Shown in pieces: positions 37,150-49,769 of a stretch of DNA of 64,000 bases (within the stretch, counting starts at the first letter, position 1; each line of letters opens with the position of its first letter). Under the pieces are notes generated by a model, which had not been told where the DNA came from, searched no databases, and worked only from the letters and a program-made list of their open reading frames with translations. This DNA is from Heterohyrax brucei (lineage: Eukaryota; Chordata; Mammalia; Hyracoidea; Procaviidae). The stretch covers positions 56,488,201-56,552,200 of the forward strand of contig CM053140.1 of the NCBI GenBank assembly GCA_028571685.1, in the 5' to 3' direction. The translations under genes were made by a program, and so were the position numbers.

Positions 37150-37876
37150 GGTCTTTATGTTCAGTCAACTAACAAATATTTCTTGAGCGCCCATTGTGTG
37201 CCAGGCAGTGTTCTAGGATCTGAAAAAAACTGTTCTAAGACTAGAAAATAGTCGACTGTTTCATGTCCTCATGAAACTTACATTCTAATGGTCATGGGGC
37301 AGACCACAAACAAATAAGTAAGCATGTTGTTGTTAAGTGCAGTTGAGTTGGTCCCAACTCATAGTGACACTGGGAACAACAGAACAAAATGCTGAGTAAA
37401 CACAGAGAACGTCAAATGGTAATAAGGGTTATGGAGAAACATAAAGTGGGGTTAAGGGAGATGGGGATTATGAAGTGTGCACAGTTATTTGTTTATACAG
37501 TGTGGTTAGAAAAGACTCTCTGATAAGGTGATTTTGAGGTGAGTGAGCAAGCCATACAAGTATGAGCAGGAACAGGGTAGAAATCCAATTTGTGTGTATT
37601 GTGCTGGGCTTAAAGTCTATATACAGTGCTAACCACTGGCTGTTCTGTTATTGTACTCATTTCGCAAGGCCATATTTCTTTTTGGAGGCAGGTGATCAAA
37701 TAACAGGGTCTAGCCTTCAGCCCTTCTAAGAATTCTCCCTCTTATCCATCCAAAGGACTTGCAGAGGCAAAGGGAGTGAAAAGAGCATTCCAAGAATGGG
37801 AAGGCATGCAGTATTTGTGTGAGGGGTAATTAGGAAACTTTTGGTGGTTGGAATAGGAGTGTCAAAGATCAATTGG
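37150..37876 (-). repeat. Antisense L2 3' fragment with an inserted RTE tail
   Basis: The reverse L2 end is clear (aactaacaaatatttcttga, gccaggcagtgttctaggat). At 37,327-37,392 it is interrupted by a reverse RTE end (gttgttgttaagtgcagttg, ctcatagtgacactgggaac). L2-like sequence then continues. Confidence 0.6.
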
Positions 37877-37889
37877 TTAGATAAAGTCT

Positions 37890-38107
37890 AGTAACTTGTA
37901 AATGTTCTTTCCTCCTCTATTTTCTGAAACAATTTGTGCAAGACTGGTGTTACTTCTTCCTTATGTGTTTGATATAATTCACCAGTGAAACCATCAGGAC
38001 CCAGCGCTTTCTTTAGGGAAAGTTTTGATAGCAAATTTAATTTCTTTAATAGTTATAGGGCAATTCAGATTTTTTACTTCATCTTGTGTCAGTCTTGGTA
38101 AATGGTA
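37890..38107 (-). repeat. L1 ORF2 internal fragment (antisense) flanked by a 13-bp duplication
   Basis: Reverse L1 reverse-transcriptase sequence: ataattcaccagtgaaacca, ggacccagcgctttctttag and cttcatcttgtgtcagtctt. TTAGATAAAGTCT flanks it at 37,877-37,889 and 38,108-38,120. No poly(T) is present at the end where the L1 tail should be. Confidence 0.75.
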
Positions 38108-38120
38108 TTAGATAAAGTCT

Positions 38121-38795
38121 TAAATCAAAGACTACAATCTTCAACATGGATTGCACCTCAAAAAAAAAACAGAAATCCTCAAAACTGGACCAATAAGCAA
38201 CATCATGAAAAACATACAATATTGAAATTGTTGAAGATTTTACTTGAAGTAACAATCAATTTTTACTTGAAGTCACAATCAACATGCTTGGAAGCAACAG
38301 CCAAGAAAGCAAATGATGCATTGCATTAGACAAATCTGCTGCAAAAGACCTCTTTAAGGTGTTAAAAAGCAAAGATGTCACTTTGAGGACTAAAGTGAGT
38401 CTGACCTAAGTCATGATATGTTCAGTGACCTCACATGCATGCAAAAATTAGACAGTGAATAAGGATGACAGAGGAGGAATTGATGCCTTTGAACTATGGT
38501 GTTGGTGAGGGATAACGAATATACCATAGGCTGCCAGAAGAAATACAACCAGAGTGCTCTTTGAAAGTGAGGATGGCAAGACTTCACTTGACATACTTTG
38601 GACATGTTATCAAGAGGGATCAATCCCTGGTAAAGGACATCATGATTGGTAAGGTACAGGGTCAGAGGAAAAGAGGAAGACCCTCAACGAGATGGATTAC
38701 ACAGCAGCCGCAACAGTGGACTCACACATAGCAAAACGGTGCAGGACTGGGCAGCCATGAGTTGGAAGGAACTCAGCTGCATCTAAAAACAACAA
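38121..38795 (+). mobile_element. RTE/Bov-B-type LINE 3' part (sense), inactive
   Basis: It contains aaaactggaccaataagcaa, ctgcaaaagacctctttaag, tactttggacatgttatcaa and ccctggtaaaggacatcatg. The tail is agttggaaggaactcagctg with aaaaacaacaag. Confidence 0.88.
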
Positions 38796-39084
38796 GGTCC
38801 TAAATGCTAGACTGAATCTTATTTTCTTGCTGGGAACTACATTTTAGAGCCACTGAAGGTTTTTATGCAGAACAGAGACAAGAAGGTTGATCTGGAGACT
38901 GTACAAGGTTTTGGGAAAAAGTTCAGGGAAAAGGGAGAAACAGAGGCAAGAGAATCAGAGAGGAGGCTTTTACAGAAATGTGAGGAGTAAGGGACAAGAG
39001 CCTTGACTGGAGTGTTTTTTGAACTAGGAAAAGTCAAATTCAAGAAACATAACTGCTTCTTTATCTCCTTTTCCCTGAATTAGG

Positions 39085-39610
39085 GCATTCTAGTCAGCTA
39101 GTGCTACTGTAACAGAAATAGCATGAGTGGATGGCTTTAACAAAGGAAGGTTTATTCTTACACAGTCTGGTAGGCTACACGTCCAAATGTAGGGTGTCCG
39201 CTCCAGGGGAAGGCTTTCCCCCTTATTGGCTCTGGAGGAAATTCTGATATTACTTCAGTCTTTGGTCCAGGGAGCATCTTGGCGCAGGAACCTCAGATCT
39301 GAAGGACGTTCTTCTCCTGGTGCTACTTTCTGACGGTGTGAGGTTCCCAATTCTCTGCTTGCTTCTCTTTCGTTTTATCTCTTGCAGAATGAAAGGATTA
39401 AGGGTGGGGCAAGCCATACTCCAGGGAATCTCCCTTTACAGAGGATTAGGGAGGTGATCTTATAAAGGGATTTACAATCCCACTCTAACCTTTTAACATA
39501 CAGCACAGGAAAATCACAAAATGGAGGACAATCATAAACTATTGGGAATCATGGCCCAGCCACATGGCTGCACATATTTTGGGGGGGACACAATTCAGTC
39601 CACGACAGGC
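39085..39610 (-). repeat. Putative LTR-like interspersed repeat
   Basis: It starts cattctagtcagctagtgct actgtaacag and ends gggacacaattcagtccacg aca. The flow of motifs (tgtccgctccaggggaaggc, gcaggaacctcagatctgaa) resembles a repeat I associate with elephant DNA, MaLR-like in layout. No retroviral gene is present. I am unsure of the family. Confidence 0.5.
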
Positions 39611-40124
39611 ATTGATAAATTCGAGTACTTAATGGAACACTGCACTGTTTCTCAGTCTACCCTGTCCAAGGTGGAAGCATTCCTTGTGTCAGAGCCCAGT
39701 GGTAGAAAGGGTTAATATTTCTACTATGATTTAAACTTCCAGCCTTTAAGATCTATGTCTTCATAACCGCTGCCAGCTCTGTCCTTCTGGTTTTAAGTTT
39801 AACTTCATGGCTAACTTTTCCAATACACTGTTAATATTTGTCTTTTTTATATGACAGATGTGGTTTCATAGGACATCTAGAGGTTGCTTAAATTCTGTAA
39901 GTAAACACTGTGGTATACATGTTTTTCTAATTTGAGAACTGAGAAAGTAGCTATGACAGAGTAAAGAAACATGGGATTTGAATTCAAAAGACCTATACTT
40001 TAACACTGGCTCAACCATTTATTAGTTTTGTGACATAAGGCATAATAACTAATTTCTCAGAGTCTCAGTATCCTCATGTGTAGAGTGAGCAAAATACTAG
40101 TCTTGTATATTTCATAATGTTTTC

Positions 40125-40465
40125 TTTTTTTTATTATGACTGAGTGAAAATGTACATTCCCATATAAATTTACATGCCCACCTATATGCAGCTTCCACTG
40201 CTCTCCCTGCCTGGTGACAGCACACTATTCCTTTCTGCTCCATACACGTCTCATCCTCCCAACAGTCTCCTTTCCCCTCCTCTCCACCCACTCTCCTTCC
40301 TCCAGCCAGAGGTCAACAGGATGATATCCTATAGATGCATAGAACCATAAAGTGCATCCAATATATGGTCACTCTGCATCACCAAGTCCACTCCACTTGT
40401 GTCCAGAGAGTGGACCTTCGTTATGATTTATGGGCAAGGGCGGGATCAGGGCCAGGAGCAAGTAA
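40125..40465 (-). mobile_element. Poly(A) retroposon family, copy 2 (antisense)
   Basis: The T-run at 40,125 is followed by attatgactgagtgaaaatg, tacatgcccacctatatgca and atcctatagatgcatagaac. It ends near ctgatcccgcc-like sequence at 40,465 and is 5'-truncated relative to copies 1 and 3. Confidence 0.85.
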
Positions 40466-40659
40466 GAATTTTTTTGTGACCATTTTTAATGAAAGTTATT
40501 ATTTAATATAGATGAGAATATCTCAGCTGAAAATTGCAGAAAACTTACTTATTTACGTGTTTGTTTTGGGTACACCTCTACACTTCTGAGTGACTTTGGT
40601 GTGCTATTTGGGTGTCAGGGGGGAAAAAACCCTCACTTTTTGGGATAAATTTTTAATGA

Positions 40660-43600
40660 TTACTAAGCTTTAAAGAGGACTTTGGGGGTCACTTTGCCCA
40701 ATGGAATGCATCATTTGATTTCTTCGCTGCTACTTCTGTGAGTTTTGATTGTGGATCCAAGCAAGATTAAATCCTTGACAGTTTCAGTCTTTTCTCCATT
40801 TATGATGATGTTGCTTATTGGTCAAGTTGTGATGATTTTATTTCCTTTATGTTGAAGTGTAATCCATACTGAAGACTGTGGTCTTTGATCTTTACCAATA
40901 AGTGCTTCAGGTCCTCTTCACTTTCACCAGGCAAGGTTCTGTTCTCTGTATAACACACGTTGCTAATGAGTCCGCCTCCAATCCTGGAGCCATATTCTTC
41001 TTCATACAGTCCAGCTTCTTGAATTATTTGCTCAGCATACAAATTGAATAAGTGTGGTGAAAGGATACAACCCTGCTGCACCTTTCCTGATTTTAAACCA
41101 TGCAGTATTCCCTTGCTCTGTTTGAATGACTGCTTCCTGGTCAATGTACAAGTTTCTCATGAACACTATCAGGTGATCTGGAATTTCCATTCTTCATAAT
41201 GTTATCTATAATTTGTTATGATCCACACAGTTGAATGCCTTTGAATAGTAAATAAGGCACAGGTAAACATATTTCTGATATTCTCTGCTTTCAGCCAAAA
41301 TCCATCTGACGTCAGCAATGATATCTCTTACTCCACATTAAAGTATGACCTTGAATAAATCCTACCTGAGTTACGGACTATCTCAAAAACAGATCTGATG
41401 CATTGAACACTAATGACTGAAATTTGTTAAAGGACATCATTCATGAAGAAAGTAAGAGGTCATTCCAAAGACAGGAAAGAAAGATCAAAATAAGTATCAG
41501 AAGAGACTCTCAAACTTGCCTCGTGAATGCTAAATAGCTAAAGCAAATGGAAGAAATGGTGAGGTGAGAGAGCTAAACCAAAGATTTCAAAGGGCACCTT
41601 GAGAAGACAGAGTGACATAATATAAGGACACGTGCAAAGACCTGGAGTTAGAAAACCAAAAGGGAAGAACATGCTTAACATTTCTCAGGCAAAAGAACTG
41701 AAGAAAACCTTTATGCCTCGAGTTGCAATAGTGAAGGATTTTATAGAGAAAATATTGAATAACACAGGAAGCATCAAAAACAGACAGAAGGAATATAGTG
41801 TCACTATACCAAAAAGAACTTGTCTATGTACAACCATTTCAGGAAGAAGCATATGATCAGGAACTGATAGTACTGATAGTACTGAAGGAGGAAGTCCAAG
41901 CTCCACTGGAGGCACTGGCAAAAAACAAGGCTCCAGGAAGTGACAGAATATCAACGAGATGTTTCAACAAATGGATGCAAAGCTGGAGGTGTTCACTTGT
42001 CTATGCCAATAAATTTGGAAGACAGCTACCTGGCCTACCTGGCCTACCAACCATAAGAGGTCCATATTTGTGCCCATTCCAAAGAAAGGAGATCCAAAAG
42101 AATGTTGAAATTATCGAACAATATCATTAATATCACAGACAAGTAAAATTTTGCTAAAGATCATTCAAAAGTGATTATAGCAGTACATCTACAAGGAACT
42201 TCGAAAAATTCAAGCCACATTTAGAAGAGAACATGGAACCAAAGATACCACTGCTGCTGTAGATGGATCCTTGCTGAAAGCAAGAAATACCAGAAAGATG
42301 TTTTACTGACTATGTATGCAAAAGCATTCAACTATGTGGATCATAACAAATTATGGATAACATTGTGAAGAATAGGAATTTTCAAACACTTAACAGTGCT
42401 CATGAGGAAGCTGTACACAGGCCAAGAGGCAGTTGTTTGAACTGGACAAGGGAATACTGCACAGCTTAAAGTCAGGAAAGGTGTTGCTGCAGGGTTGTAT
42501 CCTTTCAACATATTCAATGCTGAGCAAATAATCCAAGAAGCTGAACTATGTGAAGAAGAATGTGGCTTCAGGATTGGAGGAAGACTCGTAAATAACCTGC
42601 ATTATGCAGATGACACGACCTTGCTTGCTGTAAGTGAAGAGGACTTGAAGCACTAACTGACGGCACAGGACCACACAGTGTTACATCTGCTGTACACGGG
42701 GTCGCTAGGAGTCAGAATTGACTCAATGTTACCTGACAACAACAACATCCTCTTGAATCTGGTTTGAATTTCTGGCAGTTCCCTGTAGATATACTGCTAT
42801 TACCACTTTTGAATTATCTTCAGCAAACTTTTATTTGTATGTGATATTAATAATACTGTTTGATAATTTGCACATTCTGTTGGATCTCCTTTCTTTGGAG
42901 TGGGTACAAATACAGATCTCTCCCAGTTAGTTGGCCAAGTAGCTGTCTTCCAAATCCCTTACATAGACAAGTGTGCACCTTCAGTGTTGCATCCTTTTGT
43001 GGAAACATCTCATTGGTATGCTATCAATTCCTAGAGCCTTGTTTGTTGCCAATGCTTTCAGTGCAGCTTGGACTTCTTCATTCAATATCATCAGTTCTGA
43101 TTATATACTACCTCCAGAAATGGTTGAACACTGACGAATTCTTTTTGGTACAGTGACTCTCTGTATTCCCTCCATTTTCTTTTGATGTTTCCTGCATCAT
43201 TTAGTATTTTCCCTGTAGAAACTTTCACTATTGGAACTTGAGGCTTGAAGCTTTTCTTTCAGCTTGAGAAATGCTGAGCATGTTCTTCTATTTCGTTTTT
43301 CTGACTCCTGGTCTTTGTACATGTTATAATGTTACTTTATCTTCTCCACTTGTCCTTTGAAATCTTCTGTTCAGCTCTTTCACTTCACCAGTTCTTCCAT
43401 TTGCCTTAGCTACTGGACATTCAAGGGCAAGTTTCAGAGTCTCTTCTGAATCCATTTTGGTCTTTCTTGTCTTTTGAGTAACTTCTTGCTTTCTTCGTGA
43501 ATAATGCCCTTAATGTCATTCCACAAGGTATATGATCTTTTGTCATTACTGTTTAACACATCACACCTATTCTTGAGATTGTCTTTAAATTTAGGTGGAA

Positions 43601-44100
43601 TATACTAAGGTCAAACTTGTCTTTCTTGGACTTGTAATTTTCTTTAGCTTCAACTGAACTTGCATATGGGCAACTGATGATCTGTTCACAGTCAGCCCCT
43701 GGCCTTCTTCTGACTGATGTAGACAGTTCGATTCTTGTGTATTCCACCTGGCGAGATCCACATGTATAGTTGCTGTTTATGTTGTTGAAAAAAGGTATTT
43801 ACAGTGAACAGGTCGTTGGTCTTGAGCAATTCTATCATGAGCTCTCCAACATCATTTTCACCACCAAGGTCATATTTTCAAATTACCCATCCTTCTTTGT
43901 TCCCAACTTTTGCATTCCAATTGCCAGTAATTGTCACTGCATCTTGATTCATGTTTGACCAATTTCACCCTACAGAAGCTGGTAAAAATCTTCAATTTTC
44001 TCATCTTTGGCATTAGTGGTTGGTGAATAAATTTGAATAATAGTCATAGGAAATAGTCTTCCTTTGTAGGCATATGCATATTATCCCATCACGGGACAAT
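40660..44100 (-). mobile_element. RTE/Bov-B-type LINE (antisense), split by a younger sense RTE
   Basis: The two halves, 40,660-41,337 and 42,747-44,100, are consecutive parts of one reverse element. The first holds reverse-transcriptase code (on the minus strand: QQGCILSPHLFNLYAEQIIQ near 41,050). The second runs upstream towards the endonuclease region (cccaacttttgcattccaat, ggtgaataaatttgaataat). Stops and frameshifts make it inactive. The extreme 3' end is missing at the left. Confidence 0.88.
41338..42746 (+). mobile_element. RTE/Bov-B-type LINE (sense), nested in the antisense RTE
   Basis: A 1.4-kb copy with upstream sequence (ctcgagttgcaatagtgaag, ccactggaggcactggcaaa), reverse-transcriptase segments and a tail cctgacaacaacaac. 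A large deletion joins gaggacttgaagcactaact directly to gacggcacaggaccacac. It is inactive. Confidence 0.88.
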
Positions 44101-44126
44101 GTCTAACAATAACAATATTAGACCTT

Positions 44127-45625
44127 GTTGTTGTTAGGTGGCATTGAGTTAGTTGCAACTCATGGCAACCCCACATACAACAGAATGAATCACTGCCCAG
44201 TTCTGTGCCATCTTCACAATCATTGTTATGCTTAAGCTCATTGTTGCAGCCACTGTGTCAATGTGCCTCATTGAGGGCCTTACTCTCTTTTGCTGACCCT
44301 GTACTTTACCAAGTATAATAACGTCCTCCAGGAACTGATCCCTGATACAAGCATGAAAGTATGTGAGATGTAGTCTAGCTATCCTTGCTTCTAAGGAGCA
44401 TTCTGGTTGTATTTTTTCCAAGACAGATTTGTTCATTCTGCTGGCAATCCATGGTTCCTTCAGTATTCTTTTCTAGCACCACAATTCAAAGGTGTCAGGT
44501 CTTCAGACTTCCTTATTCACTGGCCAACTTTTGCATGCATAGGAGGTGATTGAAAACACCATGGCTTGGGTCAGGCACACCTTAGTCCTCAAGGTGTTAT
44601 CTTTGCTTTTCAATACTTTAAGGAGATCTTTTGTAACAGATTTGCACAATGCAATGTGTCTTTTGATTTCTTGTGGATCCAAGTAAAATGAAATCTTGAC
44701 AACTTCAATCTTCTCCCCATTTATCATGATGTTGCTTATTGGTCAAGCTGTGAAGATTTTGTTTTCTTTATATTAAAGTGTAATCCATACTGAAGGCTAT
44801 GGCTTTTGATCTTCTTCAGTACATGCTTTAAGTCCTCTTCACTTTCAGCAAGCAAGGCTGTGTTCTTGTTAATGAGTTTTCCTCCAAACTGAAGCCATGT
44901 TCTTCATATAGTCCAGCTTCCTGGACTATTTGCTCAGCATATGGACTGAATAAGTATGGTGAAAGGATACAACCCTGCTGCACACCTTGCCTGACTTTAA
45001 ACCATGCAGTATCCCCTTGTTCTGTTCAAATGACTACCTATTAATCTATGTACAGGTTCCTCAAGAACACAGCTGAGTGTTCTGAAGTTCTCATTCTTCC
45101 CAGTGTTATCCATAATTGGTTATGATCCACATAGTTGAATTCCATTGCACAGTCAATAAAAAGTAGGTAAACATCTTTCTGGTATTCTCTGCTTTCAGCC
45201 AAGATCCATCTGACAACAGCAGTGATATCCCTGTTTCCATATCCTCTTCTGAATCTGGCTTGAATTTCTGATAGTTCCCTGCTGGTATACTGTTGCAGCC
45301 ACTCTTCAATGATCTTCACCAAAAGTTTGCATGTGATATTAATTCTGTGGTTCAATAATTTTTGCATTCCAAGGAATCACTTTTGTTAAGAATAGGCATA
45401 TAGCCCTCTTCCAGATGGCTGGCCAGGTAACTGCCTTCCAAATTTCTTGCCACAGACAAGCGACACTTCCAGAGCTGCATGTTTGTGGAAACATCTCAAT
45501 TGGACTAAGCCTTAGATTAGAAGACGTTATCATTTTAAGGACTGAATAATTTCCAAAGGGAATTTGAATAATATTCATAGTAACCAGTCTTCCTTGCAGG
45601 CATCTGCATGTATTTGTAGGGATAG
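44127..45625 (-). mobile_element. RTE/Bov-B-type LINE (antisense), inactive
   Basis: It starts at the 3' end (gttgttgttaggtggcattg) and continues through gtactttaccaagtataata, catggcttgggtcaggcaca and gttgcttattggtcaagctg to reverse-transcriptase sequence. A jump near 45,500-45,540 leads to an upstream endonuclease-region piece (gaatttgaataatattcata). Frames such as 45,041-45,367 are decayed reverse transcriptase. Confidence 0.88.
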
Positions 45626-45694
45626 TAGAGTTAGAATTTACAAGTTCCAACTCTTAACCCATGATCTGAGTGGTACTAGACCAGTTATCAAAGA

Positions 45695-45896
45695 GTGCAG
45701 GTGGTGCAACAGTTAAGTGCTCAGCTGCTAATAAAAGGTCAGTGGATTGAACCCATCAGCTGCTCAAAGAAAGAAACAACTTAGGTAAAAATCCACTCTA
45801 GTAAAGTTTATAGCCCAAGAAACTCTATGGGGCAGTTCTGCTGTATGCTATAGGGTTGCTATGAGTCAGAATCAACTAAACAGCCCATAACAACAC
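45695..45896 (+). mobile_element. AfroSINE, long form (sense)
   Basis: Head caggtggtgcaacagttaag, extra middle aaaaatccactctagtaaag, tail atagggttgctatgagtcag and cagcccataacaacac. TTATCAA on both sides (45,685 and 45,903) may be its target-site duplication. Confidence 0.9.
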
Positions 45897-46208
45897 ATCA
45901 ATTATCAAGAATTCTCTTCCTCCAGATATCTACATGGCTTGCTTGCTCCCTCACCTCCTTCTGGTCCTTACTCCAGTGTCACTTTCTCAATGAGGTTTTC
46001 TCTGTCCATTCAGTTTAAAATGTAAGCCTTTTCCCAGCATTCTTCATTCCCATGTTATTTTTTTTCTGCTTAGAATTCACCATTTAACATATAATTATTT
46101 ACTTTGTTTTCATCTTGTCCTATTACCACCCTATCCTTTTGTATAATGTAATTTTCATGATTTTTGTCTGTTCATTGCTGTATGACTAGCAGGTAGGTCA
46201 GGATAATG

Positions 46209-46374
46209 AAACCCAAACTCACTGTCATCATGTTGATTCAACTCATAGTGACTCTGTAGGTCAGAGGAGAACTGCCCCATGGAGTTTCCAAGGAGCACCT
46301 TGTGGATTTGAACTACTGACCTTATGGTTTAGCAGATGCAGCACTTACCCACTACACCATCAGACTCATAATAG
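46209..46374 (-). mobile_element. AfroSINE (antisense)
   Basis: It contains aacccaaactcactgtcatc, gtgactctgtaggtcagagg, gagtttccaaggagcacctt and tatggtttagcagatgcagc. Confidence 0.93.
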
Positions 46375-47002
46375 GCACCTGATAAAATATTTGTTGAATG
46401 AATAAAAGAACACTTAATGAGTTTTCTCGTTGAAGTTAATGGTATAGAAATATGGAAAAATCCAGATTATGGCATTTTAACAAAAAAGTAATGAGCGACT
46501 GTAATCGAATTGTTTCTTGTAATACCAGTCACAGCAAATTTAAGGTGTCCACCCTTAAATTGAAAGAGTTCTGTGCTCCCAGCTATGACAACAATGGTTG
46601 GAAACTTTTTGGTCATTATTGAGGATGGTAGAGTACAGAAAGAAGCAGACAAGTGCCTGGGGGTCATCTTCTAAAGAATGTTCTCCCAAGTCTTGGGCTC
46701 CGGGCAATCGGCCTGTCAAGTAAGGTTAGGGGTCATTAAGATAATCCTCTCCTCTGTGTTCCAAAGGATTCCCTTTGGAACACAGATACTCCAGGAAGGG
46801 ATCACAGTTTAATCTTTCATCATTTAACACGAGTTGGATTTAGGATTAGGTTGAAGAATGGAAGGAAAGACTTATCAATTTCGCAGTTGTGACTGAAGCA
46901 GAATCTGACCTGCTTTTTCACACAGCAGAGTTCCCGTGCCCCTAAATATAACTCCCATACAAACATTATGGACTGTAACTGATAGAGGAGAATTGGAAAC
47001 AA

Positions 47003-47213
47003 ATCTGTTTCTGTGGCTCAAATGGTTAACTGCTCAACTACTGGCCAAAAGACTTGTGATCTTTGAACCCACCTAGAAACACTGTGGGAGACAGGCCTGG
47101 CAACAAACTGCTTTCAAAAGGTTACAGGCTTAAAAACTCTGCGAAGCAGTTCTACTCTGCATATAGGGGGTCGTCATGAGTTGAAATAGACTCCATGGCA
47201 ACTAACAACAACA
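47003..47213 (+). mobile_element. AfroSINE, long form (sense)
   Basis: Head atctgtttctgtggctcaaa, extra middle aaaggttacaggcttaaaaa, tail gggtcgtcatgagttgaaat and actccatggcaactaacaac. Confidence 0.87.
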
Positions 47214-47494
47214 ATGAGCTACAGTTCTATGGATCTGATCTCTTCTGCAATTGTAACTACAAAGAGATCATAAGCCTGCTGGGAGATCTGGAGTCCAAAC
47301 ACACCAAACTGGTGCCTCAGAAGGTAAACTAGGTTATCTCTGCCTTCCAAATTTGTGCCCTGAGGTGCAGATTTGTTAATGGGAATGCTCTTCAATGAGG
47401 TCACCATGTGATATAAATACATATATATGTTGTAGTTCATATTCAAATGCTCATACTTAGGTTGAGTGTCTCTGATGCCATGTGCTATGAGCTG

Positions 47495-47650
47495 TGGTTC
47501 CTCAACTCATATCAAAGAACTGGCTACACCAGGGCACTTGCAAAAAGTATAGATTCCTGAGTTCTGTCTTACACCAAACAAAACAGAATCTCATGAGGGT
47601 ACAGCCTGGTAATCTGTATTTTTAAATAAGTACTTGGTGATTATCCTGAG
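47495..47650 (+). mobile_element. MER5A-like hAT relic
   Basis: It contains gtggttcctcaactcatatc, gcacttgcaaaaagtataga, ttcctgagttctgtcttaca and ctggtaatctgtatttttaa. It runs directly into the next AfroSINE. Confidence 0.65.
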
Positions 47651-47857
47651 GAGCAGCCCCAAGAGTGCAGTGGTTAAGCCCTCAGCTGCTAAGTGAAAAA
47701 TCAGCGGTTGAGATCCACCTGCTGTTTCACAGGAGAAGATGTGGCAGTCTGTTACCATGAAGACTTACAGCCTTGGAAACGCTATGAGGGCAGTTCTGTT
47801 CTGTCCTATAGGGTTGCTATGAGTCACAATCAACTCGACAGCAATGGACTTTCTGAC
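47651..47857 (+). mobile_element. AfroSINE, long form (sense)
   Basis: It contains agtgcagtggttaagccctc, gaagacttacagccttggaa and atagggttgctatgagtcac with aatcaactcgacagcaatgg. Confidence 0.92.
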
Positions 47858-48108
47858 ATTATCATTGATGGCCAGGTTGGGAAACCCCTGTGCTTGATAC
47901 CAAAGAAGTATATGATACTGACACTGACTTTAGGTACTTAATAATTTCGTTGGAAAGTTAGAATGGAGAAATGAAATAGCTGAGCATGGTTTTCATCAGA
48001 GTAGTCAACATTGTGATATAATATGTAAATATGAAGACAGAGAAGGGTGGAAGTCGGTGGGAAAGACTGAATGAGGACATCAAACTTTGGTGAGCCTTTA
48101 GATTTGGA

Positions 48109-48260
48109 TGCCAGCCACTGTTCAGTCAATTCCAACTCATAGTGACCCTGTAGGTCAGAGTAGAACTGCTCCATAGAGTTTCCAAGGAGCACCTGGCAGA
48201 TTTGAACTGCTGACTTTTTGGTTAGCAGACATAGCAGTTAACCACTATGCCACCAACATT
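48109..48260 (-). mobile_element. AfroSINE (antisense)
   Basis: It contains atgccagccactgttcagtc, gtgaccctgtaggtcagagt, gagtttccaaggagcacctg and ccactatgccaccaac. Confidence 0.94.
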
Positions 48261-49515
48261 TGAAAAAAGACAGAGTAGCTTGTGGGGAAAAATCAACAGG
48301 GAAATGAACAAAAGTTCGGGGTGGGAACATAACAGAATTTTTTCAGAACATCGAGTCTGGCCAACTTAGAATATATACTGTCATGACAAGATAGAAAGCA
48401 GGGTTTAATGGATGGGGTTGGGCCAGATTATGCTGTTTTGGAAGTCAGGAAAAAGAGTTTAACTTGCCTGAGGTGGGAAAGTGGAGGTAAAATCAAACCA
48501 CTAACAAAGCAAAGTCCAGGTTTCTACACTGAGTGACAGAAAGGATATGGGTTCTGCTGCAAGCTTGTGGGTTAAGCCTACTCTCCATCCCTCCTGTTAT
48601 TTCTGAGATTCTCTCCAGCAAAGGAAAGCTATAGAGGTACTATCTTCTCACTCAACTCTTTAATACAAATTCTCTTCCGGCTCTGATACAAATTCCCTTT
48701 ACCTCTTCCTGTTGAAATCAACAGAAAAGTTCCCCAAGGATGCTGAAAACTGATTTACAATTTGGAGCAATGCTTACTCCTAATGGTAGAAACTCATGGA
48801 TCCATCTGCAACCCTAAGGAAGTTTTCTAAATCCTGAACACATGTTAGTCTGAAAGTTCCGCATAACTCATGATGCGGTTAACCTACACTGAATACATAT
48901 TGTTCCTGATTCTGGTAAAAGAACTTGTGAACTGTAATCTTATAGAAAACCACTGTGAGGACAGAAGGGAACAGGGGTTATGTAGTTAAGCCAAGCCAAG
49001 CCAAGAGCCTTCGAGTTGGTGGTTAAGCAGGCAAGCTTTTTCTCAAATTACTCTTCTGTTTCTTTCCTCACTGCTGAAGTTTCAGAAGCCAATACTTGAG
49101 CCAGAAAGCCAAGCTCCTGCGTGATTGAGGATTTTCTGGTTTCAAATTAAACAGAAAACTAAATTAGCAAATTAATTGTTAGATGTGTTTTTCTGGGCCC
49201 TTCATCAGCTGCTGCAGGACCAGTAGCCAATGAATGAAGACTTTTGGCTGCCCTGGAGCGGGGGTAGGGTTCAGAATCAGGTTCTGCTAGCTACCAAGTG
49301 TCAGACATGTTAATTTTAAATTACTTTTGTAGAGCTCGGTGTCAAAATGATTAAAGCATGAAGAGAAAAACAGAACCAAAGGAGAGGAAAGGGAAATCAT
49401 TTACCTTGCATTTTAGACCAAGGACACTTGTCATTCCCTTTCAACCGGCTTTTTCCTATACATTATGAAAGCTCCAGACTTGAGACCCTTTAAAACATGA
49501 CCAAACCTCTTGCCC
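48261..49515. other. Intergenic stretch, nothing recognised
   Basis: No exon or clear repeat is visible. It is AT-moderate unique-looking sequence. Confidence 0.4.
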
Positions 49516-49630
49516 TCAAGGTTAGAGCAGAACTGCTCCATAGCGTTTTCAAGGAGCAGCTGGTGGGTTCAAAAAGCCAACCTTTTGATCAGCAGACTGA
49601 GTACTTAACCATTGCATCACCAGGGCTCCT
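49516..49630 (-). mobile_element. AfroSINE, partial (antisense)
   Basis: The 3' half is missing. It contains gttagagcagaactgctcca, gttttcaaggagcagctggt, aaccttttgatcagcagact and catcaccagggctcct. Confidence 0.88.
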
Positions 49631-49769
49631 TAGACCCTGAGTGGGACAGTTAAATGTGGTTCTCCTTTCTCTTTGTATTATGCCACTATCTGTGTATGGC
49701 AGAGTCTGTGTCATATACATTAATATGCCTATTTTCTTCCTGCCTCCCCTAACAAAGCTGTATTCTGAT

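Noticed and set aside
40815-41144. Reverse transcriptase-like protein
   Set aside because: It is a decayed fragment of the antisense RTE LINE, not a functional gene.
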